From: Croceivirga sp.
GTDB taxonomy: Bacteria > Bacteroidota > Bacteroidia > Flavobacteriales > Flavobacteriaceae
Length of the DNA stretch: 38,558 bases
NCBI GenBank assembly: GCA_028284665.1
Contig: JANQRG010000015.1
Coordinates: 1 to 38,558 of the forward strand
Direction: 5' to 3'
The notes beneath the pieces were generated by a model, which was given only the letters and a program-made list of their open reading frames with translations, was not told the DNA's origin and ran no database searches. This document shows positions 1 through 8,648 of the stretch, in pieces; position 1 is the stretch's first letter; every line of letters starts with the position of its first letter. The position numbers and the translations under genes were made by a program.

Positions 1-3
1 TAG

Positions 4-77
<74 letters not shown>

Positions 78-132
78 TTTGGATGGGCAAAGGAAATACA
101 TTTTGAACAAGTTTCAAAATGAACCTATAGCT

Positions 133-930
133 TCAATCTTTCTTTACGCTCAACACCAAAACCGGGATAGGAGCGTAGAATTCAGACTTTAAAATGGTAT
201 TCTTCTCCCATAACTTCTTGAAAAAGCCGCGTTTTCTTCGAAATACACAAAGCAAATCAGGATGTTTGTTCTGAAAATGTTCCAAAACTCCCAGGTAGGT
301 AGTTTGGTTTTCAGTAATGGTTAAATTCTTGCTAAGATCCAAAAGTGCTGTATTCACCTGTAGGTCATCCTCTGAATAGCCCGGTGTTTTTACGAGCAAC
401 AAGTTAACAGCAGAACTATATTTGTTTATGATTTGCACTAAGGGGTATAAAACCTTACTGCGTTTTAGAATTCCGGATTTAAAAGCGACTAAAACACTGT
501 TAATCGACTTGTAAGCGGTACCCTTGGGAACGATTAACGTAGGGATATTCGTTCGCTTTATAATTCTTCCGGAAGTGTTGCCCAGATAAAACTCTTCATT
601 AACATCGTTACTTCTGGGAGAGATAATGATCAAATCTATCCCAAGCTCCTTTTCGATCTCTTCAAGGCCATCAATAATATCACCGTTATACGTAGCAATT
701 TTCACGTCAACACCCTTAGTATCCACCTTGGAAATTATCTCTTTGATGCTTTCCCTACTGGAAGATGCTACTTTTTTCTCAACGTTAGCAAGGCTTCCGG
801 CGCTTGAAGTAACCGCAAATACATCCATAACAAACACCTTAGCACCGAATTCCGCTGCAAAAGCAAGAGCATAAGCCAATGTTTCCTGACAAACCGGAGA
901 GTTCCCTACCGGAACCAGTATGTTGTTCAT
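133..930 (-). CDS. Universal stress protein (UspA family), two-domain
   Basis: This 265-residue cytoplasmic protein opens with NNILVPVGNSPVCQETLAYA, the first strand and helix of a UspA fold. A second conserved segment with LIIISPRSNDVNEEFYLGNTSG ends the first domain near residue 130; the family's nucleotide-binding GxxxGx(S/T) segment is only partly kept (LGNTSGRI). The second half, from about residue 145 (INSVLVAFKSG), looks like a degenerate second Usp domain, as in tandem-domain flavobacterial Usps. Family members act in survival under starvation, redox or respiratory stress, often through ATP or AMP binding; which applies here is unknown. The gene is divergent from the acetyltransferase at 984 and sits 55 bp from the tRNA gene, with no clear partner. 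Confidence 0.88.
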   Translation of the reverse strand: MNNILVPVGNSPVCQETLAYALAFAAEFGAKVFVMDVFAVTSSAGSLANVEKKVASSSRESIKEIISKVDTKGVDVKIATYNGDIIDGLEEIEKELGIDLIIISPRSNDVNEEFYLGNTSGRIIKRTNIPTLIVPKGTAYKSINSVLVAFKSGILKRSKVLYPLVQIINKYSSAVNLLLVKTPGYSEDDLQVNTALLDLSKNLTITENQTTYLGVLEHFQNKHPDLLCVFRRKRGFFKKLWEKNTILKSEFYAPIPVLVLSVKKD

Positions 931-932
931 AG

Positions 933-962
933 TTTGGTTGTTATGATTAAAGCCTAAATTTA
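933..962 (+). promoter_or_regulatory. Candidate Bacteroidota-type promoter for the GNAT/MATE run
   Basis: TTTG at 933-936 is followed after 18 bp by TAAATTTA at 955-962. This is one mismatch from the -7 consensus TAnnTTTG and near the usual spacing. It ends 21 bp before the start codon at 984. The mismatch and the AT-rich surroundings keep this tentative. Confidence 0.35.
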
Positions 963-983
963 CAATTTAATCAAACGCTTTCC

Positions 984-1484
984 ATGATTAGACCGGCAAA
1001 GATGTCAGATGTGGACAAAATTCTTGCAACCACAAAGGCTTGTGCAAAACATATGAGCAGTAAAGGAATTTTTCAATGGAATGAACATTATCCCTCGCGG
1101 GCAGCTTTTGAAAATGATGTACTCCGCAAAGAGCTCTATGTGGTCCCAAAAGATAACGCCATAATTGCTGGCGTTGCTATAACTACACATATGGATCAGG
1201 AATATATTCCTGTCCGGTGGCTATCAGAAACAGGGGCCAATCTCTATATTCATAGACTTTTTGTTCATCCGGAATTTCAAGGAAAAGGAATTGCCCAACA
1301 GCTGATGGATTTTGCCGAAACCTTCGCTCGTAAAAATAGTTTTATCTCTGTGCGACTGGACACCTTCTCTAAAAACAAGCGCAATCAAAGATTCTATGAG
1401 ACCAGGGGTTATCAAAAGTTAGGAGATATCTTTCTTCCAAAACAAAGTGAACACCCCTTTCACTGTTATGAACTTGTGTTTTAG
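984..1484 (+). CDS. GNAT family N-acetyltransferase
   Basis: This 166-residue single-domain Gcn5-related N-acetyltransferase starts with MIRPAKMSDVDKI, the usual strand-1/helix-1 opening. The acetyl-CoA pyrophosphate-binding motif is visible as FVHPEFQGKGIAQQLM at about residues 91-106 (Q-x-x-G-x-G/A). It is followed by a C-terminal RFYETRGYQKLG strand-helix pair typical of the fold. It would move an acetyl group from acetyl-CoA to an amine, but the substrate cannot be read from the sequence. The stop codon is 6 bp before the MATE exporter start, so the two are almost certainly co-transcribed. Confidence 0.9.
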   Translation: MIRPAKMSDVDKILATTKACAKHMSSKGIFQWNEHYPSRAAFENDVLRKELYVVPKDNAIIAGVAITTHMDQEYIPVRWLSETGANLYIHRLFVHPEFQGKGIAQQLMDFAETFARKNSFISVRLDTFSKNKRNQRFYETRGYQKLGDIFLPKQSEHPFHCYELVF

Positions 1485-1490
1485 CGATCC

Positions 1491-2831
1491 ATGATCAGTA
1501 AAATCACCGTTAACTTCAAAAACATCAATAGACTAGCTATTCCGGCAACCCTATCTGGAATTGCGGAACCCTTATTATCCATTACGGATACCGCCATTGT
1601 TGGGAACATTCCCGTAAACGGGGTGGCCTCCCTGGCAGCCGCTGGAATCGTTGGCTCTTTTTTGTCCATGCTCATTTGGGTATTGGGTCAGACGCGCAGC
1701 GCGATTTCCGCTATCATTTCCCAATACCTAGGCGCCAATAAATTGGACGAAGTCAGCAATCTACCTGCTCAAGCTATTTTTCTGAATATAGCCCTTAGCC
1801 TTCTGGTACTATTAGGTACTATTTTTATTGTAGAAGACATTTTTCGGCTATTTGAAGCCTCAGGACAAATCCTGGAGTATTGTGTTTCTTACTATTCCAT
1901 ACGGGTGTGGGGCTTCCCGCTTACGCTATTTACTTTCGCGCTTTTTGGAATTTTCAGGGGACTGCAAAACACCTTTTATCCGATGCTGGTTGCAATAATT
2001 GGGGCAAGCCTTAATATAGTACTGGATTTCATCCTGGTATATGGTATTGATGGTTTTATCCCCGCACTGTATCTTGAAGGGGCTGCCTGGGCCAGTTTGA
2101 TTTCCCAGATGGTCATGGCCATCATGGCTTTCTTTCTTTTACGTGCTAAAACTGATATTAGTCTTAGGCTACAGTTTCCAATTAATAAGGAGTTAAAAAG
2201 TCTCGTTTACATGAGCTTTAATCTTTTTATCCGAACACTGGCCCTAAATACCGCTTTATTGCTGGCGGTTAGAGAAGCCACTGCCTTGGGCACTCGATTT
2301 ATTGGAGCTCACACCATTGCGGTAAACATTTGGTTGTTCACTGCATTTTTTATTGATGGTTATTCCGCTGCGGGAAACAGTATGGGAGGACGTTTGTTTG
2401 GCGCAAAAGAGTATGACGGCCTGTGGTCCCTGGCTAAGAAGATCAATACCTATGGCTTCATCGTTAGTATATTTTTACTGCTTTTGGGCCTTGTATTTTA
2501 TCAATCTGTTGGTAGTATCTTCTCCAAAGACAGTTCGGTACTAGCTACTTTTAATTCCATTTTTTATATCGTGTTACTGGGACTACCCTTAAATGCAGTA
2601 GCTTTTCTTTTTGATGGAATGTTCAAAGGAATGGGGAAGATGAAACTGCTGCGAAACGTTTTACTGGTAGCCACTTTTTTAGGTTTTGTCCCCACCCTCT
2701 ATTTAGGGCTATATTTTAATTTAGGTATTCACGCGATCTGGATAGCATTTACCGTCTGGATGCTGATGAGAAGCTTTCCCTTGGTTTGGAAATTCCGTGC
2801 TACTTTTAAACCATTGTTACAAAAGCCTTAA
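1491..2831 (+). CDS. MATE family efflux transporter
   Basis: This 446-residue polytopic inner-membrane protein shows the two-lobed pattern of about 12 hydrophobic segments of the MATE (NorM/DinF) family. N-terminal landmarks are IPATLSGIAEPLLSITDTAI and the GQTRSAISAIISQYLGA region of helix 2. A second-lobe repeat, FFIDGYSAAGNSMGGRLFGA, appears near residues 285-305. MATE proteins export cationic or organic compounds using a Na+ or H+ gradient. The D of SITDTAIVGN and the internal pseudo-repeat place it closer to the DinF branch (inference). It follows the acetyltransferase by 6 bp, a pairing that could modify and export one compound, but no direct evidence supports that. Confidence 0.93.
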   Translation: MISKITVNFKNINRLAIPATLSGIAEPLLSITDTAIVGNIPVNGVASLAAAGIVGSFLSMLIWVLGQTRSAISAIISQYLGANKLDEVSNLPAQAIFLNIALSLLVLLGTIFIVEDIFRLFEASGQILEYCVSYYSIRVWGFPLTLFTFALFGIFRGLQNTFYPMLVAIIGASLNIVLDFILVYGIDGFIPALYLEGAAWASLISQMVMAIMAFFLLRAKTDISLRLQFPINKELKSLVYMSFNLFIRTLALNTALLLAVREATALGTRFIGAHTIAVNIWLFTAFFIDGYSAAGNSMGGRLFGAKEYDGLWSLAKKINTYGFIVSIFLLLLGLVFYQSVGSIFSKDSSVLATFNSIFYIVLLGLPLNAVAFLFDGMFKGMGKMKLLRNVLLVATFLGFVPTLYLGLYFNLGIHAIWIAFTVWMLMRSFPLVWKFRATFKPLLQKP

Positions 2832-2871
2832 TTTTAGACAAGGATAGTAGCGCAGTTCCTCAATACCTATC

Positions 2872-3639
2872 ATGACAACAACCCGACAAGAAGGAAGCCT
2901 TTATACCAAAATAGAAAACCAAATTGCTTTTATTGAATTTGGCCATCCGGCAAGCAATTCTTTCGTTTCCGCCTTGTTGGAACGATTAACCAAAACTTTT
3001 AAATATCTCGCTACTAACCACGAGGTATCGGTCATTGTGTTAAAGTCGGAAGGGGACCGTGCCTTTTGTGCGGGCGCATCCTTTGATGAGTTAGTAGCAA
3101 TTTCTAACCTGGAGCAGGGGAAACATTTCTTTAGCGGCTTTGCCAATGTCATTAACGCAATGCGGAAATGCCCCAAGCCCATTCTTGGCCGTGTACAAGG
3201 AAAAACCGTTGGTGGCGGTGTGGGTTTGGCTTCGGCCTGTGACTATGTTCATGCCACAGTAGATGCCGCCATAAAGCTTTCGGAGATCTCCGTTGGAATT
3301 GGTCCCTTTGTAATTGCTCCTGCGGTTGAACGAAAAATAGGTAAGGCTGCTCTGGCCGAGCTCTCGCTCTATCCCACCGAATGGAAAAACGCTTATTGGG
3401 CCAGAGAAAAAGGGTTGTACGCCAAAGTACATGATTCGATAGTGGATATGGACAAAGAGCTAGATATTCACCTTCAAAAACTGGCTACCTATAATCCGGA
3501 AGCCTTGTCTCAAATGAAAAAAGTGCTTTGGGAAGGTACAGAGCATTGGGATAAACTCCTATCCGAGAGAGCTGCTATGAGTGGTAAACTGGCGCTATCA
3601 GACGCTACAAAAAACACCCTCCAAAAATTCAAAAAATAG
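2872..3639 (+). CDS. Enoyl-CoA hydratase/isomerase family protein
   Basis: This 255-residue protein of the crotonase fold is the normal length for a single-domain member. The first oxyanion-hole segment is DRAFCAGASFDELV (about residues 62-75) and the second is GKTVGGGVGLASACDYVHA (about residues 108-127). The acidic residue expected in the active site is retained in KLSEISVGIGPFV. The enzyme would be cytoplasmic and act on acyl-CoA thioesters, probably as a hydratase, though crotonase members also isomerise, hydrolyse or decarboxylate. It lies 40 bp after the MATE gene and its stop codon directly abuts the next start codon at 3640. Confidence 0.9.
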   Translation: MTTTRQEGSLYTKIENQIAFIEFGHPASNSFVSALLERLTKTFKYLATNHEVSVIVLKSEGDRAFCAGASFDELVAISNLEQGKHFFSGFANVINAMRKCPKPILGRVQGKTVGGGVGLASACDYVHATVDAAIKLSEISVGIGPFVIAPAVERKIGKAALAELSLYPTEWKNAYWAREKGLYAKVHDSIVDMDKELDIHLQKLATYNPEALSQMKKVLWEGTEHWDKLLSERAAMSGKLALSDATKNTLQKFKK

Positions 3640-3756
3640 ATGGATCTTCTTGAGCTTTTAAACAGTGATATCATATTGCCCGCCGCTATGGTCCTGGTGA
3701 TAGCCGTTTACGCCATTACCCGAGTACGAAACCGAAAAAAGTATAAACGCGACTAA
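3640..3756 (+). CDS. 38-residue single-pass membrane peptide (small ORF)
   Basis: An ATG immediately after the hydratase stop opens a 38-codon frame ending in TAA. The peptide begins MDLLELLNSD, has one hydrophobic stretch (IILPAAMVLVIAVYAI, about residues 11-26) and ends in a strongly basic tail (RVRNRKKYKRD), so it would insert with the tail in the cytoplasm. It fills the gap between two genes exactly, with 0 bp before it and 5 bp after it, which argues for real translation by coupling. Function is unknown; similarly built short proteins in flavobacteria are uncharacterised. It could still be a chance frame, since 38 codons is short. Confidence 0.6.
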   Translation: MDLLELLNSDIILPAAMVLVIAVYAITRVRNRKKYKRD

Positions 3757-3761
3757 TAACT

Positions 3762-4955
3762 ATGTCCACAAAAAACTACTGTTATCTACTCGTTCTGGTA
3801 GTATGTATTGGAACCTATTCGTGTCAGAAAGTGCAGAAAAACGAAACGGAAAATTCCCCGGAGCCTCAAAAAACTGTTGACAGCACGTTGGCCCCACTTG
3901 AATCCCCTTTGAAAGTGGCTGTCATTGGTTTAGTTCACACCCATGTACATTGGATTTTGGGACGTGAAGCCCTGGGGGATATTGAAATTGTGGGTATTGT
4001 GGAACCCAACAGGGGGTTGGCGCAACAATACAGCGACCAGCACGGCTATTCAATGGCTATTGTTTTTGATTCCATGGAAGAACTCTATGCCAATGTACAA
4101 CCAGAAGCTGTTACCGCTTTCAACACCATTTACGGGCATCTGGAGGTAGCGGAATTCTTTGCTCCCAAAGGTGTCCACATTATGGTGGAAAAGCCGCTCG
4201 CAGTAAACTGGGAACACGCCCAAAAAATGGCGGCCTTAGCTAAAAAACATGATGTTCATCTGTTAACCAATTATGAGACCTCCTGGTACGGTTCGCATCA
4301 TTACGCTTTTGAAAAAGTGATCCGGAAAGATACCATCGGGCCTGTACAACGTATGGTCTTTCATCATGGTCATCCCGGACCAATTGAAATTGGTTGTAAT
4401 CAAGAGTTCCTGGAATGGCTTACCGATCCTGTTTTAAACGGTGGTGGAGCGCTGACAGATTTTGGCTGTTACGGTGCCAACCTCGCTACCTGGTTCCTGC
4501 AAGGGGAGCATCCGGAAAAAGTGACCTGTATTACAAGACAGTATAAGCCGGAAAAGTATCCGAATGTTGACGACGACGCCACCTTGATCCTGGATTATAA
4601 AAACACCCAGGTCATTATACAGGCATCATGGAATTGGTCGCATAATCGCAAGGATATGGAAGTCTACGGAAAAACAGGATATGTGATATGCCCAAACGGA
4701 ACCGACGTGGACGTTTTGGAAGATGAGGAAAAAGGGGCTGTTTCCATAGCGGCTCTACCCTTACAAGCAGGTGTTCACGATCCTTTTGCCTATTTGGCCA
4801 GGGTGGTGAAAAGCGACCACCCCATTGCTGCCTTTGAGGTATCTTCTATCGAGAATAACATGCTGGTCATGCAAATTTTAGAAGCTGCCAAAGCCTCCGC
4901 GGAAAGTGGCAAAACAATCTCCTGGAGTTCGTTTTTTGATGTGGGCAAACCTTAA
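3762..4955 (+). CDS. Gfo/Idh/MocA family oxidoreductase, predicted lipoprotein
   Basis: This 397-residue protein starts with a lipoprotein signal: hydrophobic YLLVLVVCIG followed by the lipobox TYSC with C21. The mature enzyme should therefore be lipid-anchored in the envelope. After an acidic, proline-rich linker a Rossmann domain starts at about residue 50 (LKVAVIGLVHTH). The family's EKPLA motif is at about residues 143-147 (MVEKPLAVNWEHA). The C-terminal domain carries GGGALTDFGCYGANLA, equivalent to the GGGxLxDxGxH region that positions substrate. The family performs NAD(P)-dependent sugar or cyclitol oxidation or reduction. A periplasmic location would require a tightly bound cofactor, as known for glucose-fructose oxidoreductase. 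The dinucleotide loop GLVHTHVHW lacks a classic GxGxxG. It precedes lpxH by 21 bp. Confidence 0.87.
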   Translation: MSTKNYCYLLVLVVCIGTYSCQKVQKNETENSPEPQKTVDSTLAPLESPLKVAVIGLVHTHVHWILGREALGDIEIVGIVEPNRGLAQQYSDQHGYSMAIVFDSMEELYANVQPEAVTAFNTIYGHLEVAEFFAPKGVHIMVEKPLAVNWEHAQKMAALAKKHDVHLLTNYETSWYGSHHYAFEKVIRKDTIGPVQRMVFHHGHPGPIEIGCNQEFLEWLTDPVLNGGGALTDFGCYGANLATWFLQGEHPEKVTCITRQYKPEKYPNVDDDATLILDYKNTQVIIQASWNWSHNRKDMEVYGKTGYVICPNGTDVDVLEDEEKGAVSIAALPLQAGVHDPFAYLARVVKSDHPIAAFEVSSIENNMLVMQILEAAKASAESGKTISWSSFFDVGKP

Positions 4956-4976
4956 GTTCGTAATTTTAACGCCTGA

Positions 4977-5744
4977 ATGAAGCATATTATACTACCCAAA
5001 GGAAAGAAAGTATACTTTGCCAGTGACAACCATTTGGGCGCCCCTACTGCTAAAGATAGCCTTCCCCGGGAAAAAAAATTTGTGGCCTGGCTGGATACCA
5101 TTAAGGAAGACGCGGGAGCCATTTTTCTTATGGGGGATCTGTTCGATTTTTGGTTCGAGTACAAAAGGGTGGTGCCAAAGGGATTTACCAGAACCCTGGG
5201 GAAATTGGCAGAATTAACCGATGCGGGCATCCCGGTAACCTATTTTGTAGGGAATCACGATCTCTGGATGAACGGTTACTTTGAAGAAGAATTGAATATC
5301 CCAGTGTATCATAAACCACAACAATTCACGATCAATGACACTGCTTTTTTCATCGGTCATGGTGATGGGTTGGGGCCAGGAGACAAAGGGTTTAAGCGGA
5401 TGAAAAAGGTATTTACCAATCCCATAGCCCAGTGGCTATTTCGTTGGCTACACCCCGATGTAGGCGTTCGATTAGCGCAACACCTCTCTATTAACAATAA
5501 AATTATTTCGGGCGAAGCCGATGCGAAGTTTCTTGGGGAGGACAAAGAATGGTTGGTGCAATACTGTAAACGAAAGTTGCAAAGTGAGCATTATGACTAC
5601 TTCGTGTTTGGTCACCGCCATCTTCCGTTGGAAATAGCACTTAATGAAAAATCAATGTACATCAACCTTGGGGATTGGATCAACTACTACACCTATGCCG
5701 TTTTTGAAGGGGAAACACTCAAATTGAAAGAGTACACGTCTTAG
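4977..5744 (+). CDS. lpxH: UDP-2,3-diacylglucosamine diphosphatase (LpxH-type)
   Basis: This 255-residue calcineurin-like metallophosphoesterase shows the metal-binding series in order: FASDNHLG (about residues 14-21), MGDLFDFWFEY (about 51-61), VGNHDLWM (about 90-97), GHGDGLGPGD and a C-terminal FGHRHLP. LpxH removes UMP from UDP-2,3-diacylglucosamine to give lipid X in lipid A synthesis, at the cytoplasmic face of the inner membrane. The length and the extended DFWFEY/GNHDLW signatures fit LpxH rather than other phosphoesterases. A possible -7 element (TAATTTTA, 4961-4968) lies just upstream, so the gene may have its own weak promoter inside the run. It ends at a strong hairpin shared with the convergent dikinase gene. 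Confidence 0.9.
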   Translation: MKHIILPKGKKVYFASDNHLGAPTAKDSLPREKKFVAWLDTIKEDAGAIFLMGDLFDFWFEYKRVVPKGFTRTLGKLAELTDAGIPVTYFVGNHDLWMNGYFEEELNIPVYHKPQQFTINDTAFFIGHGDGLGPGDKGFKRMKKVFTNPIAQWLFRWLHPDVGVRLAQHLSINNKIISGEADAKFLGEDKEWLVQYCKRKLQSEHYDYFVFGHRHLPLEIALNEKSMYINLGDWINYYTYAVFEGETLKLKEYTS

Positions 5745-5777
5745 CGGTCTGTAAAAATTGGCAATGTATCGTGAAGG

Positions 5778-5809
5778 AAAAACCCTGGTACTAAAAGCAC
5801 CAGGGTTTT
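5778..5809. terminator. Bidirectional intrinsic terminator between lpxH and ppdK
   Basis: AAAACCCTGGT pairs perfectly with ACCAGGGTTTT around a 9-nt loop. The stem is GC-rich in the centre, with A-runs on the left and T-runs on the right, so it can act on transcripts from either side. It sits in the 88-bp gap between two convergent genes, exactly where a shared terminator is expected. Confidence 0.88.
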
Positions 5810-5832
5810 CTGCTAAAGATTGATTGGGTTGT

Positions 5833-8553
5833 TTATTGAATCGCGGCTTGTGCTGCAGCCAATCGGGCTATTGGCACCCGATATGGGGAGCAACTTACAT
5901 AGTCTAATCCGCTGTCATGGCAAAAAGCTACTGAAGTAGGCTCTCCGCCATGTTCCCCACAAAGGCCGATTTTTAAATTAGGCTTGGCACCGCGTCCTCT
6001 TTTGGCTCCTAAGGTCACCAACTGTCCTACACCTTCCTGATCCAGGACCTCAAAAGGATCGTCTTTCAGGAGACCTTTTTCAAGATAAATGGGTAAAAAT
6101 TTTCCGGCATCATCTCTGGAAAATCCTAATGTCATTTGGGTAAGGTCATTGGTCCCAAAAGAGAAGAAGTCCGCTCGTTCTGCAATGGTATCTGCAATCA
6201 AAACAGAACGGGGCGTTTCAATCATAGTACCAATGGTGTAGTCAACTACATCGCCATATTCTTTGAAAACGGTCTCTGCAGTAGTTCGGATGACAGCTTC
6301 CTGGCTTTCAAACTCCTCAAAAGAGCCTATCAAAGGAATCATAATTTCCGGATTAACCGTGATACCCTTTGCTTTAAGGTTTAGGGCGGCTTCCATGATA
6401 GCACGGGTTTGCATTTCCGTTATTTCAGGATACGTAATTCCCAATCGGCAACCCCTGTGTCCTAGCATGGGATTGAACTCATGTAACTCTGCCACTTTGT
6501 TTTTTACTGCGGCCAACGAGATATGTAAATCTTCCGCCAACTCTTTTTGTGTGGCCAACTGATGCGGTACAAATTCATGTAGCGGTGGATCTAAAAGCCG
6601 TACCGTTACAGGGTGTCCTTCCATGGCTTCAAAGAGGCCTTCAAAGTCGCTTCGCTGCATGGGCAGTAAGGCTTCCAGGGCTAATTTTCTTCCTTTCAAG
6701 GTATCCGCCAGAATCATCTCACGCATGGTCTTGATACGATCTCCTTCAAAGAACATGTGCTCCGTACGGGCCAGACCGATCCCCAAAGCTCCGAACTCTC
6801 TGGCAGTTTTCGCATCTTTGGGCGTATCCGCATTGGCACGCACTTTCATAGTGGCGTACTTATCGGACAAGGCCATTACTTCTGCAAATTCATCACTTAA
6901 CAAGGGCACCATAGTGGCTACTTTGCCTTCCAGGATATGCCCTTTAGATCCATCCAACGATATCCAATCCCCTTCATGATATTCATGGCCCTCAACAGTC
7001 ATGGTACGTTTCTTATAGTTGATCTTAAGTGCACCTGCCCCGGAAACACAGCATTTACCCATACCACGCGCTACCACTGCCGCATGAGAGGTCATCCCTC
7101 CCCTAGCTGTTAAGATGCCTTTAGCAATATTCATCCCCTCCAGGTCTTCCGGAGAAGTTTCCATACGAACTAGAATGGAGTTTTTGAACTTATGCGCTTC
7201 ATCAGCAAAAAATACGATCTGTCCTGTTGCCGCTCCCGGTGAAGCTGGTAGGCCCTGGGCAATGACCTTAGCCCGTTTTAGGGCCTTAGAATCAAAAACG
7301 GGGTGCAATAATTCATCCAGTTTATTCGGAGAAAGTTGCAATAATGCTTCTTTTTCGCTGATCAAACCTTCCCGAAGCATATCCACCGCAATCTTAACCA
7401 TTGAAGTCCCTGTCCTTTTACCATTTCGGGTCTGTAGTATCCAAAGCTTACCATCCTGGATAGTAAACTCCATATCCTGCATATCCCGATAATGGATCTC
7501 CAGTTGGTTCTGGTACATAAAAAGCTCTTGATACAGTTTGGGCATCACTTCCTGGAGAGAAGGATAATTATTAGTGCGGTCTTCTTCAGTTAGTTTTGCT
7601 AACTCCGCCCATCTTTTTGAACCTTCCAAAGTGATTTGCTGCGGGGTTCGTACTCCGGCAACCACATCTTCTCCTTGCGCATTAATTAAATACTCCCCAT
7701 TAAACTGATTTAATCCTGTGGCAGCATCTCTGGTAAAACATACTCCTGTGGCCGAATTACTTCCCATGTTACCAAATACCATGGCCTGTACATTTACTGC
7801 CGTGCCCCAATCAGCGGGAATACCATTAATCTTCCGGTAGTAAATAGCACGCTTCCCGTTCCAACTATCAAAAACCGCCATCACAGCGCCCCAGAGTTGC
7901 TCCCATGGGTTGGTTGGAAAATCATTTCCTGTACTTTCCTTTATAAGTTGCTTAAATTGCTTAACCAGGAATTGAAGGTCTTCAATGGTAAAATCCGTAT
8001 CCAGGGTAATCCCTTTTTCTTCCTTTAATTGGGCCATGCAATGTTCAAAAGGATCTTCATCTTCCTTATTCTCGGGTTTCATTCCCAGCACGACATTCCC
8101 ATACATTTGAACAAATCTTCGATAAGAATCCCAGGCAAATCGCTCATTTTGCGTTTTCTTGGCCAGGCCTTTTACCGCTTCATCGTTCAAACCTAAGTTA
8201 AGTACTGTGTCCATCATTCCCGGCATAGACACCCGGGCGCCCGAACGAACCGATATCAATAGGGGATTTTTGGCATCGCCAAATGTAGTCCCCATAATGC
8301 TTTCAATATTTTTTATGGCATTGGTTACTTCCTCTTCCAACAACACAATGGTTTGTTCTTTACCAATTATATTGTATTGCGTGCATACTTCTGTGGTTAT
8401 GGTAAACCCAGGCGGGACCGGAATCCCTATTCGGCCCATTTCTGCTAAATTGGCGCCTTTTCCTCCTAAAAGATTACGCATCGTCCTGTCGCCGTCGGTG
8501 TTTTTATCGCCAAAACGAAATACATTTTTTGTGGTGCTTACTGTTGCCTTCAT
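5833..8553 (-). CDS. ppdK: Pyruvate, phosphate dikinase
   Basis: This full-length 906-residue enzyme converts pyruvate, ATP and Pi to and from phosphoenolpyruvate, AMP and PPi. An N-terminal ATP-grasp domain (GGKGANLAEMGRIGIPVPPG at about residues 29-48) is followed by the phosphohistidine domain. There, GGMTSHAAVVARGMG contains the swivelling catalytic histidine, H490. The C-terminal TIM barrel binds PEP/pyruvate and ends with the conserved SFGTNDLTQMTLG and CGEHGGEP segments. In flavobacteria it links glycolysis, gluconeogenesis and anaplerosis. It is monocistronic: a terminator follows it, 95 bp separate it from the MFS gene upstream, and that gap holds a Crp/Fnr-type dyad. No key residue appears missing. 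Confidence 0.97.
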   Translation of the reverse strand: MKATVSTTKNVFRFGDKNTDGDRTMRNLLGGKGANLAEMGRIGIPVPPGFTITTEVCTQYNIIGKEQTIVLLEEEVTNAIKNIESIMGTTFGDAKNPLLISVRSGARVSMPGMMDTVLNLGLNDEAVKGLAKKTQNERFAWDSYRRFVQMYGNVVLGMKPENKEDEDPFEHCMAQLKEEKGITLDTDFTIEDLQFLVKQFKQLIKESTGNDFPTNPWEQLWGAVMAVFDSWNGKRAIYYRKINGIPADWGTAVNVQAMVFGNMGSNSATGVCFTRDAATGLNQFNGEYLINAQGEDVVAGVRTPQQITLEGSKRWAELAKLTEEDRTNNYPSLQEVMPKLYQELFMYQNQLEIHYRDMQDMEFTIQDGKLWILQTRNGKRTGTSMVKIAVDMLREGLISEKEALLQLSPNKLDELLHPVFDSKALKRAKVIAQGLPASPGAATGQIVFFADEAHKFKNSILVRMETSPEDLEGMNIAKGILTARGGMTSHAAVVARGMGKCCVSGAGALKINYKKRTMTVEGHEYHEGDWISLDGSKGHILEGKVATMVPLLSDEFAEVMALSDKYATMKVRANADTPKDAKTAREFGALGIGLARTEHMFFEGDRIKTMREMILADTLKGRKLALEALLPMQRSDFEGLFEAMEGHPVTVRLLDPPLHEFVPHQLATQKELAEDLHISLAAVKNKVAELHEFNPMLGHRGCRLGITYPEITEMQTRAIMEAALNLKAKGITVNPEIMIPLIGSFEEFESQEAVIRTTAETVFKEYGDVVDYTIGTMIETPRSVLIADTIAERADFFSFGTNDLTQMTLGFSRDDAGKFLPIYLEKGLLKDDPFEVLDQEGVGQLVTLGAKRGRGAKPNLKIGLCGEHGGEPTSVAFCHDSGLDYVSCSPYRVPIARLAAAQAAIQ

Positions 8554-8573
8554 ATACCAAAATTTGTTGTCCG

Positions 8574-8621
8574 CTAAATTAAAACCGCTACCATGGGCAT
8601 TTTATGACATAAGTCATAAAA
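8574..8621 (-). promoter_or_regulatory. ppdK promoter region with Crp/Fnr-type operator
   Basis: A perfect dyad TTTTATGAC-N4-GTCATAAAA occupies 8600-8621, the arm and spacer geometry typical of Crp/Fnr-family operators. Reading toward ppdK, a -7-like element TAATTTAG (8581 down to 8574; one mismatch from TAnnTTTG) follows. Transcription would start near 8568, placing the dyad centre about 42 bp upstream, where a class II activator binds. The -33 box is poor, as expected for an activator-dependent promoter. The protein that binds is not shown by the sequence. Confidence 0.6.
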
Positions 8622-8648
8622 GCCTCTGCCCCAATGTTATGAAACTGT

